Source: Gemmatimonadota bacterium (GTDB lineage: Bacteria; Gemmatimonadota; Gemmatimonadetes; Gemmatimonadales; Gemmatimonadaceae). From it: a stretch of DNA of 8,421 nt. This document shows, one piece after another, positions 1 to 6,547 of this stretch. The notes under the pieces are model-generated. The model was not told the DNA's origin. It saw only the letters and a program-made list of their open reading frames with translations, and searched no databases. The DNA is taken from positions 1-8,421 of the forward strand of contig PKVB01000105.1 of NCBI GenBank assembly GCA_003131365.1, given 5' to 3'. How positions within the stretch are numbered: position 1 is the first letter of the stretch; each line of letters opens with the position of its first letter. The translations under genes and the position numbers were made by a program.

Positions 1-942
1 AGCCCAAAGCGTGAGCCTGAGCGTGATTTCGGGCGCCGCTGCCTGGGCTATCGTGAAGCGACCAGGCACCAGCGCCGGATACTGCGTCCCCGCCCACCCC
101 CAAAGGATGAGCGCTACCTCGGCTGGAGCGGCCATGCGCGCAATCCGCCACCGCCGGGTCCACAACGCAACAATCGTCAGCGCCGCGGCCGCGCCCGTCG
201 CGAATAACAGCGGCGCCGTCCAGACGTTTCCCATCAACGACTGCCGAAGCCGGGGCGCGAAGAAGTGCGCAACTGCCAGAGTCCCCAACGCAACCACGAA
301 CACAGCACCTGCCGCGTACAATGCCCGTGTTCGGAAGTCCTCGCGTAGCACCGGGTCCCGAGCGTCGACGGTCAGATACACTGCGGCGAGAAAGGTGAAC
401 GCTGTCAGGGCCAGCACGCCGCACGCGATGGGGAACGAGGAGAGCCAGGATGCGAAGAAAGTCGCGTACACGCCATTCCTTCCGCTGATCGCGCCCACGG
501 CGCCCGACGCGATTGCTCCGACGCACATCCCGAGAATCAACGGAGTGATCACACTCGCGCTCGCAAACACGCGCTCCCAGAATTTTGCCGTCGGAGAAGG
601 CTTCACGTCGTAGGCGCGGAAAGCGAAGGCGGACCCCCGTAGTACGATGCCGATCAGCATCAGCACCAACGGCACGTGGAGATACGTCATAAGGAGCGCA
701 AAGACCGGTGGGAAGCACGTGAACAACAGCACCACGACCAGGATGAGCCACACATGGTTGGCTTCCCAGATCGGCCCGATCGCGCGCGCGATCAGCTCCC
801 GTTGCTGGTTCTTCCGTGGGCCCGCCGCCAGGAAATCCCACACGCCGCCGCCGAAGTCGGCCCCGGCGAGCACGACATAGGCTGTGAGCGCGGCGAGGAC
901 CGCCAGTGCACAGACATTCGAGAGAGTAAGGATTTCGGTCAT
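1..942 (-). CDS. cydB: Cytochrome bd-type quinol oxidase subunit II, 3' end cut by the window edge
   Basis: Subunit II of the membrane-bound cytochrome bd quinol oxidase, partner of the haem-bearing CydA. The frame begins with ATG at 942 and stays open for 314 codons to base 1, so the C-terminus lies outside the window. The translation starts MTEILTLSNV. It carries family hallmarks: ADFGGGVWDFL at residues 28-38, IGPIWEANHVWLI at 55-67 and WGWAGTQYP at 281-289, followed by the late AAPEITLRLTL segment at 302-312. Several hydrophobic stretches (about residues 10-27, 62-76, 84-103, 128-150, 171-190, 209-226 and 243-262) fit the multi-spanning topology. The family usually has about 330-380 residues, so probably only the last few dozen are missing. 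The start overlaps the cydA stop by four bases (ATGA), which indicates an operon and coupled translation. The frame has no internal stops. Confidence 0.95.
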   Translation of the reverse strand, partial: MTEILTLSNVCALAVLAALTAYVVLAGADFGGGVWDFLAAGPRKNQQRELIARAIGPIWEANHVWLILVVVLLFTCFPPVFALLMTYLHVPLVLMLIGIVLRGSAFAFRAYDVKPSPTAKFWERVFASASVITPLILGMCVGAIASGAVGAISGRNGVYATFFASWLSSFPIACGVLALTAFTFLAAVYLTVDARDPVLREDFRTRALYAAGAVFVVALGTLAVAHFFAPRLRQSLMGNVWTAPLLFATGAAAALTIVALWTRRWRIARMAAPAEVALILWGWAGTQYPALVPGRFTIAQAAAPEITLRLTLWA

Positions 943-2288
943 CAGACAGACGCCTGAAGACCCGACGATTTATCGCGCTGCGATGTCTCCACCGTTGGAC
1001 TGTGCGCGATCTGTCTATACAGTAGCAGAACGACAACGACACCCAGCAGCACGTACAACAATGTGAACGCTACGAACGGAACTAAGAGCATGGGCATTGG
1101 CGTTACCGCATCAGCGGTTCGCATCACACCCTGGATTATCCACGGCTGACGTCCGACTTCCGTCACTGTCCACCCAGCCTCGATCGCGATGAATCCCATA
1201 GGAGAGGCCAGGACAACCGCGCCGAGCAATCGCCGGCTCGTGAAGACCGCCTCTCGATCTCGCCACGCAACGATTGCAACCCAGACGCCGACCAGAGCCA
1301 GGTACAATCCGAGAGCAACCATGATCTGGAAGGCAAAGTGCACCACCGGGACGGGTGGCCATTCGTCGCGCGGAAACTGGTCCAGCCCCTTCACCGTGGC
1401 CGACCGATCGTGGTAGGCGAGTAGCGAAAGCCCCCGCGGAATTTCCAGCGCGTAGCGCGTCTCTCCCGCTTCCACATCGGGAACCCCACCAAGACGCAGC
1501 GGCGCGCCAGCCTGTGTGTGAAACTGTCCTTCGAACGCAGCGAACTTGGCCGGCTGCCAGTGCGCCACGTAGCGGGAGCTGATGTCACCAGAGATCGGCT
1601 GCACGATCATCGCCGGTACGGCTACAATGAGCGCGATCGACATCGCATGACGGTGGAAGCGATTGGTGGGATCGCGTCGCAACATCAGCGCGTGAATCCC
1701 CGCGACTGCGATGCCCGTCGCAGCGTACGCAGCAATCGACATGTGAAGCGTCTGCGAGAACGCGGCCGGGTTGAGCATTCCCGCGATCGGATCAATGTCT
1801 GTCGGGACGCCGTCTACCAGACGGAAGCCGGCTGGAGAGTTCATCCACGCGTTCACCATTACTACAAAGATTCCGGACACGACTCCGCTTACCGCCACGA
1901 GAATGCCCGACAGAAGATGCATCCTCGGTGAGATTCGGTCCCAGCCGTAAAGATAGATGCCGAGGAAGATCGCCTCCGTGAAGAAAGCAAATCCCTCCAG
2001 CGAGAACGGCATGCCGATGATGGCGCCCGCATATCGCATGAACTCCGGCCACAGGAGGCCAAGCTCGAAGCTTAGGACCGTGCCAGACATCGCGCCGACG
2101 GCGAAAAGGATCGCCGAGCCCCTCGCCCAGCGCTTCGCCAGATCGAGGTAGATGGCGTCGCCGGTTCGCTGCCACTGCAGCTCCGCCAGTACCATCATGA
2201 GCGGCATGGCGATGCCTACTGCTGCGAAAATGATGTGGAACGCCAGCGACATCCCCATTTGCGAGCGGGCAGCCAGCAGGTCACTCAT
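942..2288 (-). CDS. cydA: Cytochrome bd-type quinol oxidase subunit I (short Q-loop, CIO-like)
   Basis: Catalytic subunit of a terminal oxidase that oxidises quinol and reduces oxygen to water in the cytoplasmic membrane. The 448-residue product carries expected ligands and active-site residues by comparison with E. coli CydA: His18 (haem b595 side), Glu98 (SLEGF) and Glu105 (TEAIF), His182 and Met323 (b558 ligands, in LHMS and QIMVALG), Lys248 and Glu253 in QPAKFAAFEG (quinol site), Glu377, and GRQPW at 379-383. At 448 residues against about 520 in E. coli, with only a modest stretch between the QPAKFAAFEG motif and the next membrane span near residue 315, it belongs to the short-Q-loop or cyanide-insensitive-oxidase type. 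ATG at 2288 is chosen because the MSDLLAARSQMG opening matches family N-termini and an AGGTGA Shine-Dalgarno lies 8 bases upstream. It is followed by cydB with an ATGA overlap. Cyanide resistance cannot be judged from sequence alone. Confidence 0.97.
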   Translation of the reverse strand: MSDLLAARSQMGMSLAFHIIFAAVGIAMPLMMVLAELQWQRTGDAIYLDLAKRWARGSAILFAVGAMSGTVLSFELGLLWPEFMRYAGAIIGMPFSLEGFAFFTEAIFLGIYLYGWDRISPRMHLLSGILVAVSGVVSGIFVVMVNAWMNSPAGFRLVDGVPTDIDPIAGMLNPAAFSQTLHMSIAAYAATGIAVAGIHALMLRRDPTNRFHRHAMSIALIVAVPAMIVQPISGDISSRYVAHWQPAKFAAFEGQFHTQAGAPLRLGGVPDVEAGETRYALEIPRGLSLLAYHDRSATVKGLDQFPRDEWPPVPVVHFAFQIMVALGLYLALVGVWVAIVAWRDREAVFTSRRLLGAVVLASPMGFIAIEAGWTVTEVGRQPWIIQGVMRTADAVTPMPMLLVPFVAFTLLYVLLGVVVVLLLYRQIAHSPTVETSQRDKSSGLQASV

Positions 2289-2296
2289 TCAGCCTG

Positions 2297-2302
2297 TCAC
2301 CT
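2297..2302 (-). promoter_or_regulatory. Shine-Dalgarno of cydA
   Basis: Read on the minus strand, this is AGGTGA, a good match to the 3' end of 16S rRNA, 8 bases before the ATG at 2288. It supports that start and lies in the 70-base gap after xseA. I see no convincing -35/-10 pair or U-run terminator in the gap, so cydAB may be read through from xseA or may have a promoter I cannot recognise. Confidence 0.6.
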
Positions 2303-2358
2303 GGGGAACGCCGGTCGTTCGGACATCAACTCTGATCGCGACGGGGCTTTCATTGCAT

Positions 2359-3558
2359 TCATCCGCGAACGTCCTCGTCCGAAGTGCTCGTTGTTTTCGC
2401 GACGACCCTTCCATCGCGGAGCAGTAATTCGAATTCGCCGCCAGGCTGGAACTGCTTCGCGGACGTAAGCGCGTTGCCGTCCGCATCACGCGCGACTGCG
2501 TAGCCCCGCGATAGCGTTGCGAGCGGGCTGAGCGCATTGAGCCGCGCCGCGGACGTGCCGAGCAATGCCCTCTTGCGGGTCACGATTCGTGTGGACGATT
2601 GCGCGACCGAGCGCGCCAGTCGGCCGAGATGGTGACGAGCGTACTGAATCCTCCCCACCAGCGCGTCGGAGAGATTTCGTTTCGCCAGCGACAATGTCTT
2701 GTTCACCTCGTCGCGCGAAGCACACGCGGCAGCGGCCGCGGCGGATGGCGTCGGCGCTCGCAAGTCGGCGACGGCGTCGCAGATCGTGATATCTACCTCG
2801 TGCCCGACGGCGGAGATCACCGGAACCGGGCACGCCACGACGGCGCGCGCAACGCGCTCGTCGTTGAACGCCCGCAGATCTTCCTTGCTGCCACCGCCTC
2901 GTCCGACGATCACGACGTCGGCTTTTCCCCAGCGCGCCACGCGCCTGAGAGCGGCCGCAATTTCCAGCTCCGCTCCATCGCCCTGAACTCTTGTGGGGCA
3001 CAGGACGAGCCGGGCGCCGAGATTCCGCTTCCTCATTACTGCCACGATGTCTCGGAGCGCGGCACCGTCGGGACTCGTCACCACGGCGACGATTCTCGGA
3101 AAATGTGGAATCGCTCGCTTGCGCGCTTCGTCGAGCAGCCCCTCGCGACGCAGCTTCGCCAGCGTCACTTCCATCGCCTTTCGCCACAGCCCGTCGCCCT
3201 CGGCTTCGATGCGTGTGACCTTGAGCTGGAGATCCGTGCGCGCAGTATAGACGGTCATCTGCCCGAACAGCACGACCTGCATTCCATCGTCGGGCGGCGC
3301 CGGCATCCGATGCTGATCACCAGACCAGACGACGCAGCGAATCTGAGCAGCCCGGTCGCGCAGGCTGAAATACCAGTGTCCGTTCCGGTGCTGTTTGAAG
3401 TCGCTGATCTCGCCGCGAACCCAGACTGGGCGCAGGCGTGATTCGATCACCTCGCGCGTCACGAGCGCTAGGTCGCCCACCGACAACGGATTGTCCGCCG
3501 CGCTGCCGGGTGGAATCGCGCGCGGAGACGCGAAGAGATCGAAGGGAACCGCTTTCAT
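2359..3558 (-). CDS. xseA: Exodeoxyribonuclease VII large subunit
   Basis: Large, nuclease-bearing subunit of exonuclease VII, which degrades single-stranded DNA from either end and is active with several copies of the small subunit XseB. The product has 399 residues. Residues about 24-118 form the N-terminal OB-fold (LSVGDLALVTREVIESRL, VRGEISDFKQHRNGHWYFSL). The catalytic region follows: VVTSPDGAALRDI at 159-171, VGRGGGSKEDLRAFNDE at 218-234 and SAVGHEVDITICDAVADLRA at 249-268, then a helical arm and the C-terminal LSPLATLSRGYAV at 343-355. ATG at 3558 is preferred over an upstream in-frame start, which would add 102 arginine-rich residues lying antiparallel-free over folD in another frame and unlike the family. 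The start overlaps the folD stop (ATGA). Odd points: the usual VTSPTGAA and DLW motif positions read VTSPDGAA and DLR, and TPSAAAE reads TPSAAAA. No xseB follows. Confidence 0.96.
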   Translation of the reverse strand: MKAVPFDLFASPRAIPPGSAADNPLSVGDLALVTREVIESRLRPVWVRGEISDFKQHRNGHWYFSLRDRAAQIRCVVWSGDQHRMPAPPDDGMQVVLFGQMTVYTARTDLQLKVTRIEAEGDGLWRKAMEVTLAKLRREGLLDEARKRAIPHFPRIVAVVTSPDGAALRDIVAVMRKRNLGARLVLCPTRVQGDGAELEIAAALRRVARWGKADVVIVGRGGGSKEDLRAFNDERVARAVVACPVPVISAVGHEVDITICDAVADLRAPTPSAAAAAACASRDEVNKTLSLAKRNLSDALVGRIQYARHHLGRLARSVAQSSTRIVTRKRALLGTSAARLNALSPLATLSRGYAVARDADGNALTSAKQFQPGGEFELLLRDGRVVAKTTSTSDEDVRG

Positions 3559-4439
3559 CGAAGCGTCATCTCGGCGGCGCGAACCGTGTTCGACATCAGC
3601 ATCGCGATAGTCATCGGTCCCACGCCGCCCGGAACCGGGGTGATCTTGGACGCCACCTCTCGAACGGACTCGAAATCGACATCGCCAACGAGCTTCGTTC
3701 CACTCTTCGACCGCGCGTCGGCGACGCGATTCGTTCCGACGTCGATCACAACCGCGCCGGGCTTCACCATGTCGGCGGTGACGATGCGCGCGCGACCAGC
3801 GGCGACGATCAGAATGTCGGCGGCTCGCGTGTGTGATTTGAGATCCGCCGTATGCCGATGACAAACGGTCACAGTGCAGTTCGCGTTCTCGTTGTTCTGC
3901 ATCATCAGCGCAGCCATCGGCTTGCCCACGATGTTGCTGCGGCCGATCACGACGCAGTTCTTCCCCGGCGTTTTCACCCCTGACTCTTTCAGCAGCACCT
4001 GGATTCCCGCCGGCGTGCAGGAAATGAATCCGTCGCGCTCACCGATCAGCATCTTCCCGACATTCACAGGATGAAATCCATCCACGTCCTTGGCCGGGTT
4101 GATCCTTCTGATCACGGTGTCGGGGTCGATCTGCGCCGGGAGCGGCATCTGTATCAATATGCCGTGGATTTTGGGATCCGTATTGAGGGCGTCGACGCGG
4201 CTCAACAGGTCGGCCTGCGAGGTGTCCGCCGGCAGCCGCACGTTGAGACTGTACATGCCCGCTTCCTCCGCCGCCTTCGCCTTTGCGGTCGTATAGACAG
4301 CGCTCGCGGGGTCGTCGCCAACCATTACGACGGCGAGGCCGGGCCTCACTCCGCGCGCTACGAGTTTTCTTGCTCGCTCGGCGACTTCCGCACGTACCTT
4401 TTTCGCGATCGCGCGGCCATCGATCAGCTCAGCGGGCAA
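3555..4439 (-). CDS. folD: Bifunctional methylenetetrahydrofolate dehydrogenase / methenyltetrahydrofolate cyclohydrolase
   Basis: Cytosolic one-carbon enzyme that interconverts 5,10-methylene-, 5,10-methenyl- and 10-formyl-tetrahydrofolate, feeding purine and formyl-methionine synthesis. The 294-residue product has normal length. Catalytic-domain signatures are GDDPASAVY at 41-49 with the Tyr49-x3-Lys53 pair, ILIQMPLP at 94-101, KDVDGFHPVN at 117-126 and SCTPAGI at 140-146. The nucleotide-binding domain shows GRSNIVGKP at 166-174 and the C-terminal PVPGGVGPMT at 268-277. The only plausible start is TTG at 4439: the same frame has a stop ten codons... upstream and no ATG or GTG between, and MPAELIDGRAIA aligns with family N-termini. 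The gene overlaps the end of rny by 11 bases and its stop overlaps the xseA ATG, so it depends on coupled translation. NADP versus NAD preference cannot be read from the sequence. Confidence 0.97.
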   Translation of the reverse strand: MPAELIDGRAIAKKVRAEVAERARKLVARGVRPGLAVVMVGDDPASAVYTTAKAKAAEEAGMYSLNVRLPADTSQADLLSRVDALNTDPKIHGILIQMPLPAQIDPDTVIRRINPAKDVDGFHPVNVGKMLIGERDGFISCTPAGIQVLLKESGVKTPGKNCVVIGRSNIVGKPMAALMMQNNENANCTVTVCHRHTADLKSHTRAADILIVAAGRARIVTADMVKPGAVVIDVGTNRVADARSKSGTKLVGDVDFESVREVASKITPVPGGVGPMTIAMLMSNTVRAAEMTLR

Positions 4440-6018
4440 AGTCCACTGCTCTCGTCTCCCGGATCAGCACGACCTTGATCTGTCCCGGGTACTGGAGCTC
4501 GGCCTCGATGCGACGAGCAATCTCCTCGGTCAGCGATGCCATGCGCGGGTCGTCGACCTCCTCGGGCACCACGATCACGCGGACTTCGCGGCCGGCCTGA
4601 ATGGCGAACACCTTCTCAATTCCACGGTAGCTCGCCGCAATCTTCTCGAGACCCTCGAGCCGCTTGACGTAGGTCTCGAACGCCTCGCGCCGAGCGCCGG
4701 GGCGGGCGCCCGAGATCGCATCCGCCGCCTGCACCAGCACCGAGATCTCGCTCTCGTGGGGCACATCGTCGTGGTGGGCGGCAATGCAGTTGACCACGAG
4801 CGGGTTCTCCCCGTACTTGGTCGCCATCTCGACCCCCAGCTGCACGTGAGTCCCTTCGTGCTCGTGGGTCAGCACCTTGCCCACATCGTGGAGCAATGCG
4901 CCCCTGCGGGCCATCGCAACATCGAGCCCCAACTCGGCGGCCATGATTCCAGCCAACCACGCGACTTCCTTCGAGTGGTTCAGAATGTTCTGGCCGTAGC
5001 TGGTACGCCAGCGCATGCGCCCAATCAGCTTCACCAGCTCCGGATTCAGTCCGTGGACGCCAGTCTCGTACGCTGCCTGCTCACCCGTCTCGACGATTGA
5101 TGCGTCGACTTCCAGCCTCGATTTGTTGACGACTTCTTCGATGCGTCCGGGGTGGATGCGCCCGTCGGCGACGAGCTTTTCCAGGGAGAGCCGCGCGATC
5201 TCACGGCGTATCGGGTCGAAGCACGAGACCACCACCGTATCCGGCGTGTCGTCGATGATCACGTCGACGCCGGTGGCGAGCTCGAAGGCGCGAATGTTCC
5301 TGCCCTCGCGGCCGATGATGCGCCCCTTCATCTCGTCGTTGGGAAGCGAGACGGCTGATACCGTGGCCTCCACGCTCTGCTCGGCCGCGATTCTCTGGAT
5401 CGCCAGCGCGATTATTTTCTTCGCCTCTCGCTCGGCGTTTCGCTTGGCGGACTCGCGGATCTCGCGGATCTTGTTTGCCGCGTCGGCCTGCGCCTCCTCT
5501 TCCATGCGATGCATCAGCTCCGCCTTCGCATCGGCCGCGGAGATTCCGGCGAGCTGCTCCAGCCGGCGCCGTTCCTCACCCAGCATCTTGTCCAGCTCCT
5601 GCTCTCGGTCGGCCAGTGTTTTCTCGCGGTTGCCGAGGGTCTCGGTGCGTCGCGTCGTCTCGCGCTCGCGCTGCTCCAGGAGGTCGTACTTGCGATTGAG
5701 CTGGCCTTCCTTTTCGTCGACCTTGCGTTCCTCGCGCTCGATTTCCTCGCGACGGGAGCGCATTTCGACCTCCCATTCCTCGCGGAGCTTCATCAGCTCT
5801 TCCTTGCCACTGAGGATGGCGGTCTTGCGAAGGCTCTCTGCCTCGCGCTCCGCGTCGCCAACGATCCTCTTGGCGGTCTCCTCAGCGGTCGCGCGCGCCT
5901 GCTGCTGGCGCCGGAGCTCAGCTTTAACACCCAGCTTCCTGCCGACAAAGAAAAAAACCGCGCCGGCAATCGCAAACAGAAGTATGCCAGCTGCGGCTAA
6001 CCAAGCTGTGTTCGTCAT
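4429..6018 (-). CDS. rny: Ribonuclease Y
   Basis: Membrane-anchored endoribonuclease that initiates mRNA decay. The 529-residue product follows the family order. An N-terminal membrane helix spans residues about 5-26. A very long charged coiled coil follows at about 32-215, rich in Glu, Arg and Lys. The KH RNA-binding domain has GRIIGREGRNIRAFE at 232-246. The HD-type hydrolase domain has His348 in SYGQNILNHSKEVA, the LLHDVGK motif with His377-Asp378 at 375-381, HEHEGTH at 385-391 and AAHHDD at 413-418. The C-terminus is PGQIKVVLIRETRAVDFAR. ATG at 6018 puts the membrane helix at the extreme N-terminus, as in known RNase Y. An in-frame GTG at 6054 would add twelve residues and has a good AGGGG Shine-Dalgarno at 6061-6065, whereas the ATG has only a weak GGA before it, so the longer 541-residue form remains possible. 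The gene lies downstream of zapA and a structured RNA region, and overlaps folD by 11 bases. Confidence 0.97.
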   Translation of the reverse strand: MTNTAWLAAAGILLFAIAGAVFFFVGRKLGVKAELRRQQQARATAEETAKRIVGDAEREAESLRKTAILSGKEELMKLREEWEVEMRSRREEIEREERKVDEKEGQLNRKYDLLEQRERETTRRTETLGNREKTLADREQELDKMLGEERRRLEQLAGISAADAKAELMHRMEEEAQADAANKIREIRESAKRNAEREAKKIIALAIQRIAAEQSVEATVSAVSLPNDEMKGRIIGREGRNIRAFELATGVDVIIDDTPDTVVVSCFDPIRREIARLSLEKLVADGRIHPGRIEEVVNKSRLEVDASIVETGEQAAYETGVHGLNPELVKLIGRMRWRTSYGQNILNHSKEVAWLAGIMAAELGLDVAMARRGALLHDVGKVLTHEHEGTHVQLGVEMATKYGENPLVVNCIAAHHDDVPHESEISVLVQAADAISGARPGARREAFETYVKRLEGLEKIAASYRGIEKVFAIQAGREVRVIVVPEEVDDPRMASLTEEIARRIEAELQYPGQIKVVLIRETRAVDFAR

Positions 6019-6095
6019 GTCGTCCGATCTATGTTGGGCCCGCGGCAATGCCACAGGCGGCCCCTAACGCGCCGGAAAGTCGTCGCGTAGTTGGG

Positions 6096-6240
6096 TTAAA
6101 CTAATGTGGGTTCTCGGTTTGGGCGAGAGGAAAGTGTACGGCCGGGGAACGTCCACCCAAGCAGAAATCGCGGTCTTTGGAGCGTCCGGGCGGGTTCCGC
6201 CTCGCAACGGCAACTGAACGAGAGGTCAGTTGCAGTTTAG
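6096..6240 (-). ncRNA. ssrS: Probable 6S RNA (structured RNA between zapA and rny)
   Basis: The gap between zapA and rny holds no reading frame of note but folds, on the minus strand, into a rod-like structure. Stems I can pair by eye are: TAAACT 6239-6234 with 6102-6097 as a closing stem; TCTCG 6223-6219 with 6116-6112; GCGAG 6205-6201 with 6127-6123; and an interrupted apical rod from 6188-6175 to 6161-6143, in which CGG, ACG, TCCA and AAG each pair with their complements around bulges. The apical loop is 6174-6162. Two small side hairpins compete with these: 6233-6210 (8 perfect pairs) and 6201-6189 (GGCGG, loop AAC, CCGCC). 6S RNA, which binds the RNA polymerase holoenzyme and mimics an open promoter, is known to lie next to zapA in many bacteria. 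The position plus the rod with a central bubble is the basis of the call. Ends are approximate; the transcript could extend to about 6250 and 6072. It could instead be a leader of rny or another RNA family. Confidence 0.55.
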
Positions 6241-6250
6241 AGTTGCCGGA

Positions 6251-6547
6251 CTAATCCTTTCTCTTTGCTGGCGGAAGCCACGGCCGGATCTCTGCGCCCA
6301 GCCGCTTCATGGAGCCGGCGAGGTCCTCGCCCGCCTCGCGGGCATCGAAGAGCTCGTCGGTGATGCTCAGCGCGGCCAGGATCGCGCCCTTCTGGGACTC
6401 GACGATGTTGCCGGCGCGCATCGTCTCACGGATCACGTTGTCCACGTGCTCGGCCACGGCCCGCGTGCGCTCAGGGCTCGCATCGCTCCTGATGGAGTAT
6501 TCGTCGCCGAGGATCGTGACGCGGACGACATTCTTTTTCGTGGTCAA
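6251..6547 (-). CDS. zapA: Cell division protein ZapA
   Basis: Small cytosolic protein that binds FtsZ and promotes bundling of its filaments at the division site. The 98-residue product has the ZapA layout: a beta-strand pair at about 6-20 (VVRVTILGDEYSIR), the PERTRAVAEHVDNVI segment at 25-39, then a long helix from about 50 to 85 (KGAILAALSITDELFDAR) expected to form the dimer or tetramer coiled coil. The C-terminus is short and basic (KRKD). The start is TTG at 6547: no ATG or GTG is available in this frame after the stop six codons upstream, and the N-terminus matches the family from there. The TTG overlaps the TGA of the preceding coiled-coil gene (TTGA), so translation is probably coupled. 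A G-rich stretch stands in for a Shine-Dalgarno. The gene just before it is a possible ZapB-like partner and a structured RNA follows it. Confidence 0.93.
   Translation of the reverse strand: MTTKKNVVRVTILGDEYSIRSDASPERTRAVAEHVDNVIRETMRAGNIVESQKGAILAALSITDELFDAREAGEDLAGSMKRLGAEIRPWLPPAKRKD

Noticed and set aside
11..613. A 200-codon plus-strand open frame at the left edge
   Set aside because: The minus strand here encodes CydB continuously with family motifs. The plus-strand product is rich in Ala, Arg, Thr and Ser with no membrane or domain pattern, so it is a shadow.
2325..2336. An FNR/CRP-type operator before cydA
   Set aside because: The arms are ATCA and TGAT, the inverse order of the FNR consensus TTGAT-N4-ATCAA, so the site does not match it.
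2289..2537. A small minus-strand frame after xseA as a possible xseB
   Set aside because: It overlaps the xseA 3' end in another frame and has no helical leucine pattern of XseB. Its product is Arg/Ser/Thr-rich without the family signature.
2599..3441. A 280-codon plus-strand open frame opposite xseA
   Set aside because: It is the antisense of conserved exonuclease VII motifs, has no recognisable domain and no supporting neighbours or ribosome site.
3556..3864. A longer XseA starting at 3864
   Set aside because: The additional 102 residues are Arg-rich, lie inside folD in another frame and do not resemble the XseA N-terminus. The ATG at 3558 forms a normal ATGA overlap and gives the usual OB-fold start.
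5015..6067. A 350-codon plus-strand open frame opposite rny
   Set aside because: It lies wholly antisense to a clear RNase Y gene. Its product is a Ser/Arg-rich low-complexity translation of the complement of the coiled-coil codons, with no family motif. Long antisense frames are expected in GC-rich DNA.
6210..6233. Rho-independent terminator after zapA
   Set aside because: The stem is perfect, but no U-rich run follows it on either strand, and it sits within a larger foldable RNA.
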